NCBI RefSeq assembly: GCF_000004195.4
Contig: NC_030678.2
Span: 37,739,701-37,803,700, forward strand
Source: Xenopus tropicalis
Taxonomy: Eukaryota > Chordata > Amphibia > Anura > Pipidae
Length of the DNA: 64,000 nt
Direction of reading: 5' to 3'
Shown here piece after piece: positions 21,551-32,678 of this stretch (the stretch's first letter is position 1; the number at the start of each line of letters is the position of its first letter). The notes beneath the pieces are model-generated. The model had not been told where the DNA came from. It ran no database searches and saw nothing but the letters and a program-made list of their open reading frames with translations. A program made the translations under genes and the position numbers.

Positions 21551-21839
21551 TATATTACATTATATGGCTCCATGTGCCTGCACTCGGGCTGACGCAATGG
21601 CTCTGCAGGCACATCATTCAAAGTGTAGCTGTGGATTCTTCCGCAGGCCGAAAATCCTCCCCATGTGACAGTGCCCTAAAGGGTCACATCCTGAGAACCA
21701 TAAATTATGCAATCCCAACATGTAAAAAAACATGGTGAATTGCATCTGAAATTGCACTTAATTTAATTTTAAAAAGGAATGTCTTTATGTAGGTCCCAGA
21801 TTTAACCCTATGACTGATGTTTGATTCTCTGGACTTTAA
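21551..21839. other. Unassigned DNA next to the shared repeat
   Basis: May include the diverged right part of the repeat, but the other copy does not align by eye here. Confidence 0.35.
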
Positions 21840-22135
21840 GGGGGTGATTATTCAATGTTCAAATTTTCAAAATTTAGCTGCAATTCAATTTTTTTTCTCT
21901 AAAACTTCCAAATTCGAATTATGGTTTTAAAAACTTGTATGTTTGATATTTATTAAGCACAAAAAAATAAAAAGCTTTAATGTAAAGCTTTCAAGTTCAT
22001 GTAGAAGTCAATGGGAGTTAAACAAAATGTACACAGATTTTCATTTCAAGGTTTTCAAGGGTTTGCACCCATTAAAAACGTTTAATGTTTAATGATATCT
22101 TTTTTTTCACAATTCAAAATTTGATAAATGACCTA
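21840..22135. mobile_element. Decayed GGGG-type fold-back repeat
   Basis: Starts 'gggggtgattattcaatg' and shares 'tttattaagcacaaaaaaat', 'gctttcaagttcatgtagaa' and 'caatgggagtt' with 25387-25760. Ends near 'gataaatgacctatta'. Confidence 0.55.
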
Positions 22136-22171
22136 TTAGGCTACTACAACAGTTGTAAGTTTATATATATA

Positions 22172-22503
22172 TATTGATGAGCGAATCTGTCCTGTTTTGT
22201 TTCGATGGAAAATTCGCAAAATGGAGAAAAATCCACAAAACGCATTTGTTTTTTTATTTTTTTTTGTGCATGTCTTTTTTTGCAGGGACTGCACCTATTT
22301 TGACTCGAATGCCCAATTTGTTGTAGCCACGCCTATTTTTGACATGACCTCACCCATTTTGACACAACCGTGACTTTTTTTTGACGCGCAACAAATTTTT
22401 TTGCAGCTGATTTTTCACTGAAGTTTCGGGAACAATTCACCAATGGTAAAATGTGGAAATTCGCTACAAATCCATGCCTGCCAAAAAAATTTGCTCATAA
22501 CTA
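22172..22503 (+). mobile_element. hAT MITE, TAGTGATGAGCGAA family
   Basis: Ends tattgatgagcgaatctgtc and 'aaatttgctcataacta'. Flanks are tatatata on both sides (22164-22171 and 22504-22511), consistent with an 8-bp duplication, but the sequence is a TA run so this could be chance. Interior has 'tttgacatgacctcaccc'-type segments. Confidence 0.8.
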
Positions 22504-22511
22504 TATATATA

Positions 22512-22973
22512 CATTAACATAATTAACATATCAAATAGTGAAACAATAGTAATTTATTTTATAAGCAACTCGTCCGTAATATTTAAAGATTTGCTTTTAT
22601 CTTCTTTAAATTATCAACACATTAAAACTGACTGTTGCATTCCTTTTAAATTCTCCATGTCAATTTGATTTTCTTAAAGTGAAAGCCTACAAAAAAGGTC
22701 AACTAAGTTTAATTGGCTTGTTACAATTAAGATTTTGCATTATACACCCTTAGTTCTGTGAAACTGTAATCTTCTGATTTTGTGTTTAGTGAAGAATAAC
22801 ATGCTTATAAATGCTTCTTTTATAAGGGAAAACAAAGGGTTATTAATGAAACGATTAATAAATCATTTAGCGATAAATCTTACAAAGACATTAAATTATG
22901 GCGAGGTTTAGCATGGGTACAAATATTGCATTCCATTGAATCAACAAATTAATTATCCTTAATAATTCTTTTG
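22512..22973. other. Unassigned AT-rich DNA with homeodomain-like words
   Basis: No gene. The part 22820-22960 is rich in ATTAAT, TAAT and GATAAATC words, resembling conserved noncoding DNA; this is an impression only. Confidence 0.3.
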
Positions 22974-23113
22974 ATGCCCGCGACAATTTTTGGACATGCT
23001 GTGAATTTTTGTGCAGCAAATTTTTTCATCCGTTTCGTGAAACACTCCGCCAATGGCGAAGCGTGGAAATTTGCCGCGAATCCATGCCTGGCGAAATATT
23101 TCGCCCATCACTA
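22974..23113 (+). mobile_element. hAT MITE, right-end fragment
   Basis: Begins inside the interior ('cttttgatgcccgcgaca') and runs to the intact end 'atttcgcccatcacta'. The left half is missing. The 78-codon frame starting at 23009 is not a gene. Confidence 0.7.
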
Positions 23114-23148
23114 ATTAAGAAGCTACCATTCAGTGGTTTCTGCCACTT

Positions 23149-23310
23149 AGGGGTGTGTTTACTAAGATTGGAGATAAATATCTCTGGTGATGTTGCCCAT
23201 AGCAACCAATCAACAATAAGATTTGAACAGTCACCTACAAGTTAGAAATAAAAGCAAAGGCCTAATTGGTTGCTACAGGCAATATCACTGGTGATATTTA
23301 TTCTTTGAGT
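23149..23310. mobile_element. Small fold-back MITE, GGTGTGTTTACTAA / CCAAT type
   Basis: Inverted blocks: 'gataaatatctctggtgat' at the left against 'tcactggtgatatttatt' at the right, and 'catagcaaccaatcaa' against 'cctaattggttgct'. The centre is short. A known frog hairpin repeat type; target duplication not readable. Confidence 0.65.
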
Positions 23311-23359
23311 CAGAGCAGGCCACTTTTGGTCACAAGTGAGGCTCACAGACCCTGGCTAG

Positions 23360-23581
23360 TAGCGATGGGGCGAAATAATCTCCTTGGCATGGATTCATGA
23401 AACAGGCAACAAAATTCGCCTTAAAGAAATTTGTCATGCGCCAAAAAAAAAATAATTACACGCGTGACAATTTTTTTTCGACGCACCATTTTCGCCGTTT
23501 CACTAATTCTTCACTGTTTCACAAAACTTTTGCAAGATTTGCAAATTTTGAATCGAAACAAGACAGATTAACTCATCACTA
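23360..23581 (-). mobile_element. hAT MITE, TAGTGATGAGCGAA family
   Basis: Ends tagcgatggggcgaaa and 'agattaactcatcacta', with a perfect duplication ctggctag (23352-23359 and 23582-23589). LINE-derived sequence begins right after the right-hand duplication. Confidence 0.87.
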
Positions 23582-23589
23582 CTGGCTAG

Positions 23590-24255
23590 TTGTTTTACTG
23601 CATATAAAATAGGGCATTGACTCAAGGGACGACAACATAATTTTGCCTCTTTATAGGTTCCTGGTAATATATGCAGTGCAGTTTTGGGCTCCAGTCCTTA
23701 AGAAGGAATAAATGAGCTGGAGAGAGTGCAGAGACTGCAACTAAACTGGTAAAGGGGATGGAAGATTTAAGCTATGAGGTTAGACTGTCGAGGTTGGGGT
23801 TGTTTTCTCTGGAAAAGAGGCGCTTGCGAGGGGACATGATTACTCTGTACAAGTACATTAGAGGGGATTATAGGCAGATAGGCGGTGTTCTTTTTTCCCA
23901 TAAAAATGATCAACACACCAGAGGCCAGCCCTTTAGATTAGAGGAACAGAGCTTCCATTTGAAGCAGCGTAGGGGATTTTTCACAGTGAGGGCAGTGAGG
24001 TTGGGGAATGCCCTTCCTAGTGATGTTGTGATGGCAGATTCTGTTAATGCTTATAAGAGGGGCCTGGTTGAGTTCTTCAACAAGCATAATATCCAAGGCT
24101 ATTGTGATACTAATATTTACAGTTAGTATGTAATGTTTGTTTATCTAGTTTATAATATGTGTTGGTATAGATTGGTAAGTATAGGTTGTGTATGCTAAAT
24201 TGGTGGACTTGATGGACTCTGGTCTTTTTTCAACCCTATGTAACTATGTAACTAT
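23590..24255 (+). pseudogene. 3' end of a CR1/L2-type LINE, reverse transcriptase C-terminus
   Basis: Translates to GIDSRDDNIILPLYR, then YAVQFWAPVLKK, typical of the thumb and end of non-LTR polymerases. Against the copy at 62266-62886 it has a 12-nt in-frame deletion (the RPHLE stretch), then two single-base losses near 23710-23735. A frame reopens at 23758-24126 (122 codons) with LSRLGLFSLEKRRLRGDMI and FTVRAVRLGNALPSDVV. The usual W of RLWN is G here. A 3' tail follows with 'tggacttgatggactctgg', 'tttttcaaccctatg' and repeats of 'tatgtaac'. Not functional. Confidence 0.88.
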
Positions 24256-25234
24256 ATAGCAGACCAGGATAAGAACATGAAAAGATGGTCTATGTGGCAG
24301 ACATGTCAATTCTCATTAAATATCTATGAGTAATTTGCAAAAGATACCAAACAAGTTAGTAGATTATAAAATATTCATAATTTTCATCGTATGTGAAGTA
24401 GTCAATAGCTGGACAATGCAAATAAGGGCAAATTTATAAGGAGTTAGAAATCATGTCTCGATAAACCAAGTTTTAAAAATTGTTCAATGTGCCATGCATT
24501 TTTATTTATGCCATTTATAGCATAATCTGATTCCCAAGTTTGAGCATTTCAATTTGAATCCAAATTTTTCTGAGTATTATAATTCTAGTTGTTAGTTATA
24601 TGCAGAGCATTTGTATGTGTCATTGTGTATGGATCTACTCATAGAAAACATACTTACATAAATCACATAAATTTAAACCCAAATTAAAATGTGTTGTTTG
24701 GTGAGTATCCCTGATTTTAATTACTGCCTGTTTGTTTTTCTGTTTCTATTTCTAGACTATAATATATGTATCCATGGTAGCACTTTCGCAGTCATGTCCA
24801 AGGTTGAGAATTGTGTAGAATTGTTGAAAAGGATGATTTAACTTGTATGTTTTTGTATTTATTTTGCTGAAAGAAGGTCAAAATATGTGTCATAAATGAT
24901 TTCCATGGAAACTTACCAAGGTATGAACATTTTCATTAAAAATCACTGACTCTTTTTGAAAGTCAAAAAATGTGTACTTCTGTATGGTGTTTTTCTTATA
25001 CTGTATAATCCACTAAGGATATATATTTTACACCCAAAATGGGAAAAGTTTAAGACATTAGTCTCTAGCCTAGCTTAGTTCCCTCAGGACCAGATATAAA
25101 ACATTCAGGTCCAACTGGGATATTATTTTTAAAGTAAACATTCATAAAAATTATTACCCAATTGCAAATAGCGCATGTATTTTGAAAGCGTGTTACTATG
25201 TTTGAGGAACATCTTCTTAACAGGATATTACAAA
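24256..25234. other. Unassigned AT-rich DNA
   Basis: No gene or repeat recognised. Confidence 0.4.
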
Positions 25235-25330
25235 TGACGAGAGCAACAATATTTTTTGATGCGCAGCATTTTTGTCGTTTCAAGAATCTTTTGAAAGATT
25301 CACAGACTTTCCGTTGAAGCGAAATCACTA
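25235..25330 (+). mobile_element. hAT MITE fragment
   Basis: Contains 'tttttgatgcgcagcattt', 'cgtttcaagaatcttttg' and ends 'gaagcgaaatcacta'. Left end lost. Abuts a fold-back-type repeat start (aggggcagatttatcaaa). Confidence 0.6.
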
Positions 25331-25765
25331 AGGGGCAGATTTATCAAAATGAGAGTTTAAAGATTAATACATAGGGGCTTATTCATTAAACCACAAAGGG
25401 GGTGACTTATCAACATTTCAATTCACACTTTTTTCATTATTTAAATTTTTTGCTCAAATACTGAATTCAAATGATGGTTTTTAAAACCTGATTTATTAAG
25501 CACAAAAAAATATAAAAGATTTGAATATAAAACTTTGTCATCTAAAAGCTTTCAAGTTCATGTAGAAGTCGATGGGAGTTGTCCTAGGCTAAATTTGTTT
25601 TAATTTTTAGGAACTCTTAAAAAAATTTTGAGCATTTTTAGGCCTATTGAAAATGATAAGTAGAATGCAAACATTAAAGTCTGGTAAAATTTTTTAGTTT
25701 ATTCGGATTTAAAAAAAAACGTCAAATTCATAAATTCGAAAAACAGATAAATAAGCATTTAAGAT
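25331..25765. mobile_element. Decayed fold-back repeats, two adjoining pieces
   Basis: A first piece starts aggggcagatttatcaaaat. A second starts 'gggggtgacttatcaaca' at about 25387 and resembles 21840-22135. Both end types belong to the GGGG...TTTATCA group. Confidence 0.5.
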
Positions 25766-27058
25766 CTTATATCTTCCTGCAAATTAATTAACTCAGAACT
25801 AGTGCAATAGAATTTTTGTGTTGTTTGAGTATCATCTGTAACATAAAAATCTACACTGTTTAGTTGAAAACATTTATTACATACATTTATTGTTACTGGT
25901 AATATTTATCCAATAAATGTTATAAACATTAGCTGACCTGTATCAACAACAAGCGATAATTATGTTTACACATACATGTGATTATCTTTTTTAAACACAT
26001 TTTTTTTCAAGTTTTCATTAGCTGATAAAAAAAAATCATGTTTAAAGCCGAGGGCCATGAATTAAAAGCATTGTTGTGTTTTTATCTCCCTTGTCTTCCT
26101 TCAGGCAAATACTATAAATGTTGCTGCTGAAGGAAGAACATCTTGCAAAAAGTATTACTGAGGACAATTCCACATGGACATATTATATAAATGGAAATCT
26201 CTCTTGAATGCCTAAGGCATTCAATGGCAACATCTATGTTAACCTTAAGGTTACAGGTTTTATCATGCATTGTGATAAAAGGCAGGTCTTAAATGTATGA
26301 AGTAATATGATATCAGTAGAGCTACATTTTAATTGGGACGTTGTTATAAAAGACCTGGCAAGAAGTATATGAAGTAGAAAAAACATTCTACTTCATCCTG
26401 TCTAAATATCATGTCTGAATATTTTTGACAAGTTCCAATTATATGATCTCAATGACATTGTTTCTTTAATTTCAATATACTGTATGCTTGCAAATGATTC
26501 ATTTCTCAAAATGTCATATAAATAGACACTGGTAACAATACAACAAATACATACGTGAACTAAAATTAGCCAGAGTCTAAAGTGACATCATTATCAATAA
26601 AATAAGTTTGTTTTCCCTGATACGAAGTACCTCCTTTTTAGAAAAAGAGAACCATAATGGGAAAAATTAATTTTCAAAAGGTAAGGGCAAGTTTTCTGTT
26701 TTTAGTTTTTTGTTACAAATACAACTAGCTGAGGCTCATTTATAAACTTCATGCAGCACAGAATGATTCACACAGGGAACATATTTGCCCTACGCATGTT
26801 TATATTAATAAAGCTGGACAAGATATATATTTAATTTCGAAATATAATTGTTAATGGTTATTTGAGCTGCAATTCTCCTTTAGAGATTTTTTAAATATGG
26901 TATAACTGCAAATATTTATGTGCACACTCTGCCTTTTAGTTACACCGCAACTTTGGTCGCAGAAAAAATGTTTATGTTTGCAAAATTGCCATCAGTGCCC
27001 AGATTGATTTGCTCCATTTAGCTCAACACAGTAAAATTCCTCCACTCTATTTATTTCT
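25766..27058. other. Unassigned AT-rich DNA, 1.3 kb
   Basis: No gene. The stretch 26030-26240 is more complex than its surroundings ('agccgagggccatgaatt', 'ctcccttgtcttccttcag') and may be conserved noncoding DNA. Confidence 0.35.
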
Positions 27059-27312
27059 ATGGGACTAATAGGGCCAGAGTTATCAAAATGAGAATTTGGA
27101 GCTTAATCCATAAAAACTCACCCATGTCTATTCTTTCGTATGGGATTTTTAGAAGCATATTTATCAAATAGTGAGTTCTAACTTTCACCCATTGATAAAT
27201 ACACTTCTAAAAATCTCATATAAATAAATAAGAGAGCATTAAATAAGTAAGTTATTTAATTAAAAATAAAAACAAATTGCAATTCACAAATTTAATAACT
27301 GATAAATAAGCC
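27059..27312. mobile_element. Decayed fold-back MITE
   Basis: Ends 'agggccagagttatcaaaat' and 'gataaataagcccataaca' are inverted to each other. Interior has 'gggatttttagaagcatat' against 'acacttctaaaaatctcata'. Confidence 0.6.
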
Positions 27313-27418
27313 CATAACACTTATATTGCTTTACCACCACTATATTTTTTTTCCAACTTTGTTTTGATCAAGTAGTTAGTACTGTTTTTTAACATGTTAC
27401 CGAGAAAAAGTCAGTTCT

Positions 27419-28017
27419 TTAAAGGGATACTATCGTGATTTTTATGGTGCATTTTTTATTTCTAAATTACACCGTTTACATAGCAAATAATTCACTCTAC
27501 CATTTAAAATTGTATTCTTGAACCAACAAATGTATTTTTTAGTTGTAATATTGGTGTGTAGGCACCAGATCAGTGCATTGTGCCTGAGTCTGAGCTTTCA
27601 GAAGGAGCCAGCACTACAAATTAGAACTGCTTTCAGGTAACCTATTGTTTCTCCTACTCCCATGTAACTGGAGGAGTCCCAAGCTGGACTTGGATTTCTT
27701 ACTATTGAGTGCTATTCTGATATCTACTGGGAGCTGCTATCTTGCTCCCTTCCCACTGTTCCACTGATCGGCTGCTGGGAGGGGGGTGATATCATTCCAT
27801 CAGCTCAACTTGCAGCTCAAGAGTGAAGTTTATCAAAGCACAGGTCACATGGCTGTGGGAAATGAAGAATATGGCTAGCCCCATGTGAAATTTCCAAATT
27901 AAATATAAAAAAAAAATAAATTCAGATTTCAATGCAGGATTCCGCTGAAGAAACTCTATTAACTGATGTGTTTTGAGAAAAAAAAAATCATGTCTTCCCA
28001 TGACAGTATTCCTTTAA
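27419..28017. mobile_element. T2/Kolobok-type MITE, TTAA target
   Basis: Left end ttaaagggatactatcgtga and right end 'catgacagtattcctttaa' form a TIR with TTAA at both edges (27419-27422 and 28014-28017). TTAAAGG ends are the mark of the frog T2 MITEs. The 69-codon minus frame is not coding. Confidence 0.85.
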
Positions 28018-29160
28018 ACGAAACGAAATAATGATTGAATAGGAAATGAAACAAAATTATATTCTGAATTCCTGAACTTTCTTAATAAGGGGTTATAAAT
28101 CCCAAAAAATATGTATTTATAGTTTACCATGAAGAACCAACCAATGTATAAAAGTCATTAAGGAGAATGCATGTTTCTCTACAGGTGGCCCTTACAGTAA
28201 TTCTCTGTATAGTAAAGGTTGCTTAACTTTTGCCAATTCAAACTCTCCAAAATCACTCCTCATTCAAATTCAAAGAAGGTGTCTTCCTATCCCCATAGTA
28301 GCCACAATCATGAACAGCAGCACCCACTGATACATCCTTCATGCTTCACAGTTGCTCATTCTAACAGTGATGCCTAATGCAATTTTAAATTCCTTTCTAC
28401 GCAATTATTTTATTGCTGCAGTTTGAAAATAAAGGGTATATTGTAAAATTGTGCATCGAGTTCAGACACAGATGATATAGATTACAATTTCAGATGCTGT
28501 ACATTTGTGTAATTTTACATAAATCTCCTTAATAATATACTGTAATATAAAAAAGTTAAAAATCCAAGCGTTGGAAAATACATTTATGTCGCTTAAATAG
28601 ATGCCAACTGAGCTGCTGACTTTAAACTTCAATAGTAAAAACAATCCCGAGCACAGTTTTAAGTGTTATCATTTTTTTTAATAATCTCTGAAAAGATAAA
28701 ATAGTTTCTACAGTAATCTAAAATTCTATCACATTAAAATTGTTATCAGCAACAAAGCAATAAAAATGTAAATGATTGAAGAGAAAATGACCAGAGAGAA
28801 TAACTTGAAGCTTTTTAAGTGGACAAAGCAATTAGAAGTTTCTGTAGGTATTTTTTTTATTATTACTATTCATGAAATTGAGTTACAAATGCATTTCAAG
28901 AGAATGATAATGCTGAACTGTGCTATCAGTTAAAAATGAAAAATCCACTTTAATATCTTGCAACATTTGAGAATGGAATCTTCCTTGAGCAAATAAATAT
29001 TTAAAAAGTGGTTCACAGACTTTCAAAAGTACATTTTTAGTACATTAATACTTTGAAATAATTAGCATTTTATAATTATTATACTTATTTTACTTATTAT
29101 TATACTTATTATATTATTTGTAGAACTACACCTTAAACTGGTGAAAACAAATGTATAATG
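28018..29160. other. Unassigned AT-rich DNA
   Basis: No gene or known repeat seen. The 60-codon minus frame at 28462-28644 is isolated. Confidence 0.4.
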
Positions 29161-29165
29161 CATCA

Positions 29166-29365
29166 GTGCATGGGATCCCTTATGCGGAAATCCCTTATCC
29201 ATAAAGTTCCAAATTACAGAAAGGCCATCTCCCATAGACTAATTTTTAAAATTGATTTCCTTTTTTTACTGTAGTGATAAAATAGTACCTTGTACTTGAT
29301 CCCAACTAAGATATGATTAATCCTTATTGGAGGCAAAACAAGCCTATCGGGTTTATTCAATATTT
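29166..29365. mobile_element. CAGGTATGGGA TA-target MITE, left part
   Basis: Starts 'gtgcatgggatccctta' and carries the family landmarks up to 'gggtttattcaatatttg', where an unrelated repeat begins. The right half is absent. Confidence 0.75.
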
Positions 29366-29960
29366 GAATGAATTCATTTCGCATGTGTTAATCCGCATAT
29401 CACATGTGCAAAAAAACACATCATCGCAAAGCGTTATTTCTAATGCCTTGCGTTTATTAGTGAATAGAAATAATACTAACGCATGATTCACAAACACATT
29501 TGAAGCGTTAAACGTTCAAAATTTCGCTTTAATCTGTGTGAATAGTAACACCTACTTGGGGTAGGTGGTACTTAAAGAACATTGCGGTTTGTGAGCTTTT
29601 GGCAACACAACATGGACTTTGCATTTTTTCAAGTATGTGATCGTCCTAGAGTGATGCAGCCTCCAGTTTGCAGGGAAATGGTCATTTTCAGAACAGTAGT
29701 TTTCAAAAAGTAATGGTTACGTGCGGAATATCGTGTGCTAATATCGCACATGGCGAAATATATCGCGCAACGGGAAATAATGCATGCGGCAGAAAATAAC
29801 GCAAAAAAAAATCATGAGTTAAATAACGCAAAGAACATTGCTTCTTAATTATGACAAGTGTCCTTTTAGTGAATCGAGTGTAAAGTCGCAAAAAACAAGA
29901 AGTGATTAAATTTTTAACGCATGCTATAAATAGCGCTTGTTTTATCGACCTTTAGTCGGG
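29366..29960. repeat. CpG-containing dispersed repeat of unknown class
   Basis: Has many 'aacgca' and 'gcgtta' words in both orders: 'gcaaagcgttatttct' and 'gaatagaaataatactaacg' in the left part, 'aaataacgcaaagaacattg' in the right. Ends 'atcgacctttagtcgggcc'. Looks fold-back-like, but target duplications were not found. Confidence 0.45.
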
Positions 29961-29984
29961 CCTTAAGCCGGTGCCCTCTAGTAT

Positions 29985-30060
29985 TTTATGCTCCCTTCTC
30001 CTTTAAGATTGTAAACTCTATTGAGCTTGAACCCCATATCAATTAATATTTGTATATACA
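29985..30060 (+). repeat. Possible LINE/SINE 3'-end fragment
   Basis: 'agattgtaaactctattgag' resembles the gattgtaagctc block near the 3' end of frog L2-like retroposons (compare 56075). Confidence 0.35.
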
Positions 30061-30175
30061 GTAATTAATAGGTTTGTTGTGTACACCTTCCTATTGTTCA
30101 GTAAAAAAAGGTTAGTTTAGAAAATGGAATAAAATCCATTTCTGTAAAAATGTAAAATTTTAAATATGTAAATTT

Positions 30176-30780
30176 TAGTGATGAGCGAATCTGTTCCGTT
30201 TCGCTTCGCCGAAAAATTTGCGAATCTTTCAAAAGATCCGCGAAACGGCGAAAAATTCATGAAACGCCGAAAATGTTGTGCAACAAAAAAATTTGCCGCC
30301 CGTGGCTATTGTTTTGTTGCACGGCAATTGTCTCGTCGCCCGCGCCTATTATTTTGTCGCGCGGCTATTGTTTCGTCGCCCGCGGCTATTATTTTGTCGC
30401 ACGGCTATTGTTTCATCGCCCGCGGCTATTGTTTCGTCGCCCGCGGCTATTATTTTGTCGTGCGGCTATTGTTTCGTCGCCCGCGGCTATTATTTCGTCA
30501 CCCGCGGCTATTATTTTGTCGCGCGGCTATTATTTCGTCGCCCACGGCTATTATTTTGCCGCACGGCTATTCTTTTGTCGCCCGCGGCTATTATTTTGTC
30601 GCGCGGCTATTCTTTTGACGCCCGCGGCTATTCTTTTTTGACACCGGCGACAATTTTTGGACGTGCAACGAATTTTTCCGCGGCTAATTTTTTCATCTGT
30701 TTCGCGAAACAATCCGCCAATGGCGAAACGCGGAAATTCGCCGCAAATCCATGCCTGGCAAAATATTTCGCCCATCACTA
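30176..30780 (+). mobile_element. Largest hAT MITE copy, with expanded interior array
   Basis: TIRs tagtgatgagcgaatctgtt and 'atttcgcccatcacta'. Perfect duplication gtaaattt (30168-30175 and 30781-30788). Interior 30300-30640 is an array of a unit of about 19 bp reading roughly 'gcggctattattttgtcgcc'. Unit length is not a multiple of three, so stop-free frames (122, 146 and 167 codons) exist in all three plus-strand frames with the same repeated residue patterns. No protein is inferred. Confidence 0.93.
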
Positions 30781-30788
30781 GTAAATTT

Positions 30789-31251
30789 TATATTTTGTTT
30801 ATTTTAATATGTATTATCTGCTTGGCAAATGGGGGGGTAGTGAAAAAAGATGTGGACAAAGTTCTGCTGCATGAACTAGGTCATCACATGGATACAAAAA
30901 AGAAGCAACACTTACAAATTTGTAATAGTATGACAATTTTTCTTCTTGATGTTAACTAACAACTATAAATTTATGTGAATGCACAAAGGTGACTATGTAC
31001 TGTTGTTAAAAAAAAGTGTGACATTAGTTATTTATAATATCTATATATTTAAATATTTTACAATAGGTTTTAGAAGGGGAGGTCGATTTACTAATTTTTG
31101 AAGGCTGAGAAAAAAATGCAAATGCAAACAAAAGGGGGTGACAAATCGTGTGCATCTTTTTTTACGCAATTGTATCTCTAGTAATAAGTCAAATCAACTG
31201 GACATGCTGTGTTTTTCTTATAGACATCATCTGAACAGTCTGCTTTCTCAA
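30789..31251. other. Unassigned DNA with a possible fold-back fragment
   Basis: A 'gaggtcgatttactaattt' start near 31080 and 'aagggggtgacaaatcg' near 31134 suggest decayed fold-back pieces. Nothing else recognised. Confidence 0.35.
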
Positions 31252-31259
31252 TTCTGAAT

Positions 31260-31492
31260 TGGTGAGGGAAATTTTTTGCCAGACATGGTTTTGCAGGAAT
31301 TTTCTGCATTCCGCTATTGGCAAATTTTTTCATGAAATGGGCACTAATATTCTCGCTGAAAAATTTGGACATGCGCAACCATTTTCTTGCTGCACATCAT
31401 TTGCCGTATTTTTCTAATTTTTTGCCGTTTTGCAAATCTTTTGAAGGATTTGCAAATTTTTCAGCAAAATAAAACAGAAATGCTCATCACTA
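31260..31492 (-). mobile_element. hAT MITE, diverged
   Basis: Ends tggtgagggaaattttttgc and 'cagaaatgctcatcacta'. Flanks ttctgaat and ttcaaaat match at 6 of 8. Older than the copies with perfect duplications. Confidence 0.7.
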
Positions 31493-31700
31493 TTCAAAAT
31501 GACAAAGATCATCCTGGAATAAATACCCTGGAATGGTGCTCCAGTCAGCATAATCTGTATCATAACCAGCAGGGGATCAGGGATCTTATGAAGGTGAGGT
31601 GTTAATTGCATTAGCATGATTGGAGCTATGAAGTGATATTAAAACATCCAGGGAGAGGTGCCAAAACAGCCTTGTATGTGGCAGACAATAGATGTCGCCC

Positions 31701-31950
31701 CCTGGCTCAAGTGTGGTTATTCCATTTTCAAATACTGTATATGGTTTTTTTAACACCTCTTTTGAACCAGGCCTCCTCCCTGTCCAGATTGTGACTTGGC
31801 AGTCTTCAAATGTGTGTCCTGGCTCAAATGTGTGTCCTGGCTCAAGTGTGTGTTATTCCATTTTCAAATACTGTATATGGTTTTTTTAACACCTCTTTTT
31901 AACCAGGCCTCCTCCCTGTCCAGATTGTGACTTCAAATGTGTGTCCTTTC
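31701..31950. repeat. 136-bp tandem duplication
   Basis: Two copies of a segment starting 'cctggctcaagtgtg' (31701 and 31836), both containing 'ttattccattttcaaatact' and 'aacacctctttt'. Shared words lie 135-136 bp apart with few changes. The flank also has 'aaatgtgtgtcctggctc' repeated at shorter scale. The 65-codon frame here spans the duplication. Confidence 0.88.
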
Positions 31951-32431
31951 TTCTTTAGATGAGTCCTGACCAGAGGAGCTGGCCCTTCTATGCAGTGCCA
32001 TACGCTGATGTAACTGTTGTTTGGTTTCTCCCTCATACACTCTGCACTGCACTGGCTACACAGTGTTACTCTTCTTTTGCTTTGTGATTTGGTAAACCAG
32101 CTTTTGGGTAAACCAGTTGCTGTCTCAGTGTGTTGCTGGGTTTAAAGCAAAATGGGATGCAGTGTTTATTAAAAATCCTTTTAAGTTTTTCGGACACCCC
32201 AGCTACATATGGGAGGCCCATTTTTTTCACCTGTCCTGCTTCACCAGTAGTTTTGGTGTTATTGCTTCTCTATTGGTCTTAACAAAGGCCCAATAGGATA
32301 CCCTAAAGGTTTAAAGGCACCTCTGAGATGTTTCAACTCTCAACAGCTTTTAGTTGCTGAGTTCTAGTGTTTTTCACATTTTCACTACAGAAAAAAACTA
32401 ACTAGATTTTTCATTAATGTGCCCTCTTGTG
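31951..32431. other. Unassigned DNA
   Basis: No gene recognised. Might be part of a longer retroelement, but no domain or terminal repeat is visible. Confidence 0.35.
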
Positions 32432-32494
32432 TTACGTATCCTATCCATAAAAGCTGAGATTTCAAGCACTCTGGATAGCAGATCCCATGCATAA
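32432..32494. mobile_element. Fragment of the TA-target MITE right end
   Basis: 'ttcaagcactctggatagca' and 'gatcccatgcata' match the right end of the 19070 copy, diverged. Confidence 0.5.
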
Positions 32495-32678
32495 ACTATA
32501 TTTATGGAAGATTTTACTTTAACTTGATATCTGGGTTGTACTGGCAGGGTCATTGAAGACAACACTATTTAAGGGGTTAACTTAGCTCAGGATTCTCCAA
32601 GTACAAAATGCATCCACGAAGTTAGAGGCGAAAAGCTCTCATGTTCCTTGTTTGAAGAATATATAACCTTCAAGGAAT

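Noticed and set aside
21313..21738. 141-codon plus-strand frame
   Set aside because: Matches a frame in the inverted repeat copy at 58.4-58.7 kb; the similarity is at DNA level and the repeat is dispersed.
30178..30781. Three plus-strand frames of 122-167 codons
   Set aside because: Same array artefact inside the hAT copy with duplication gtaaattt.
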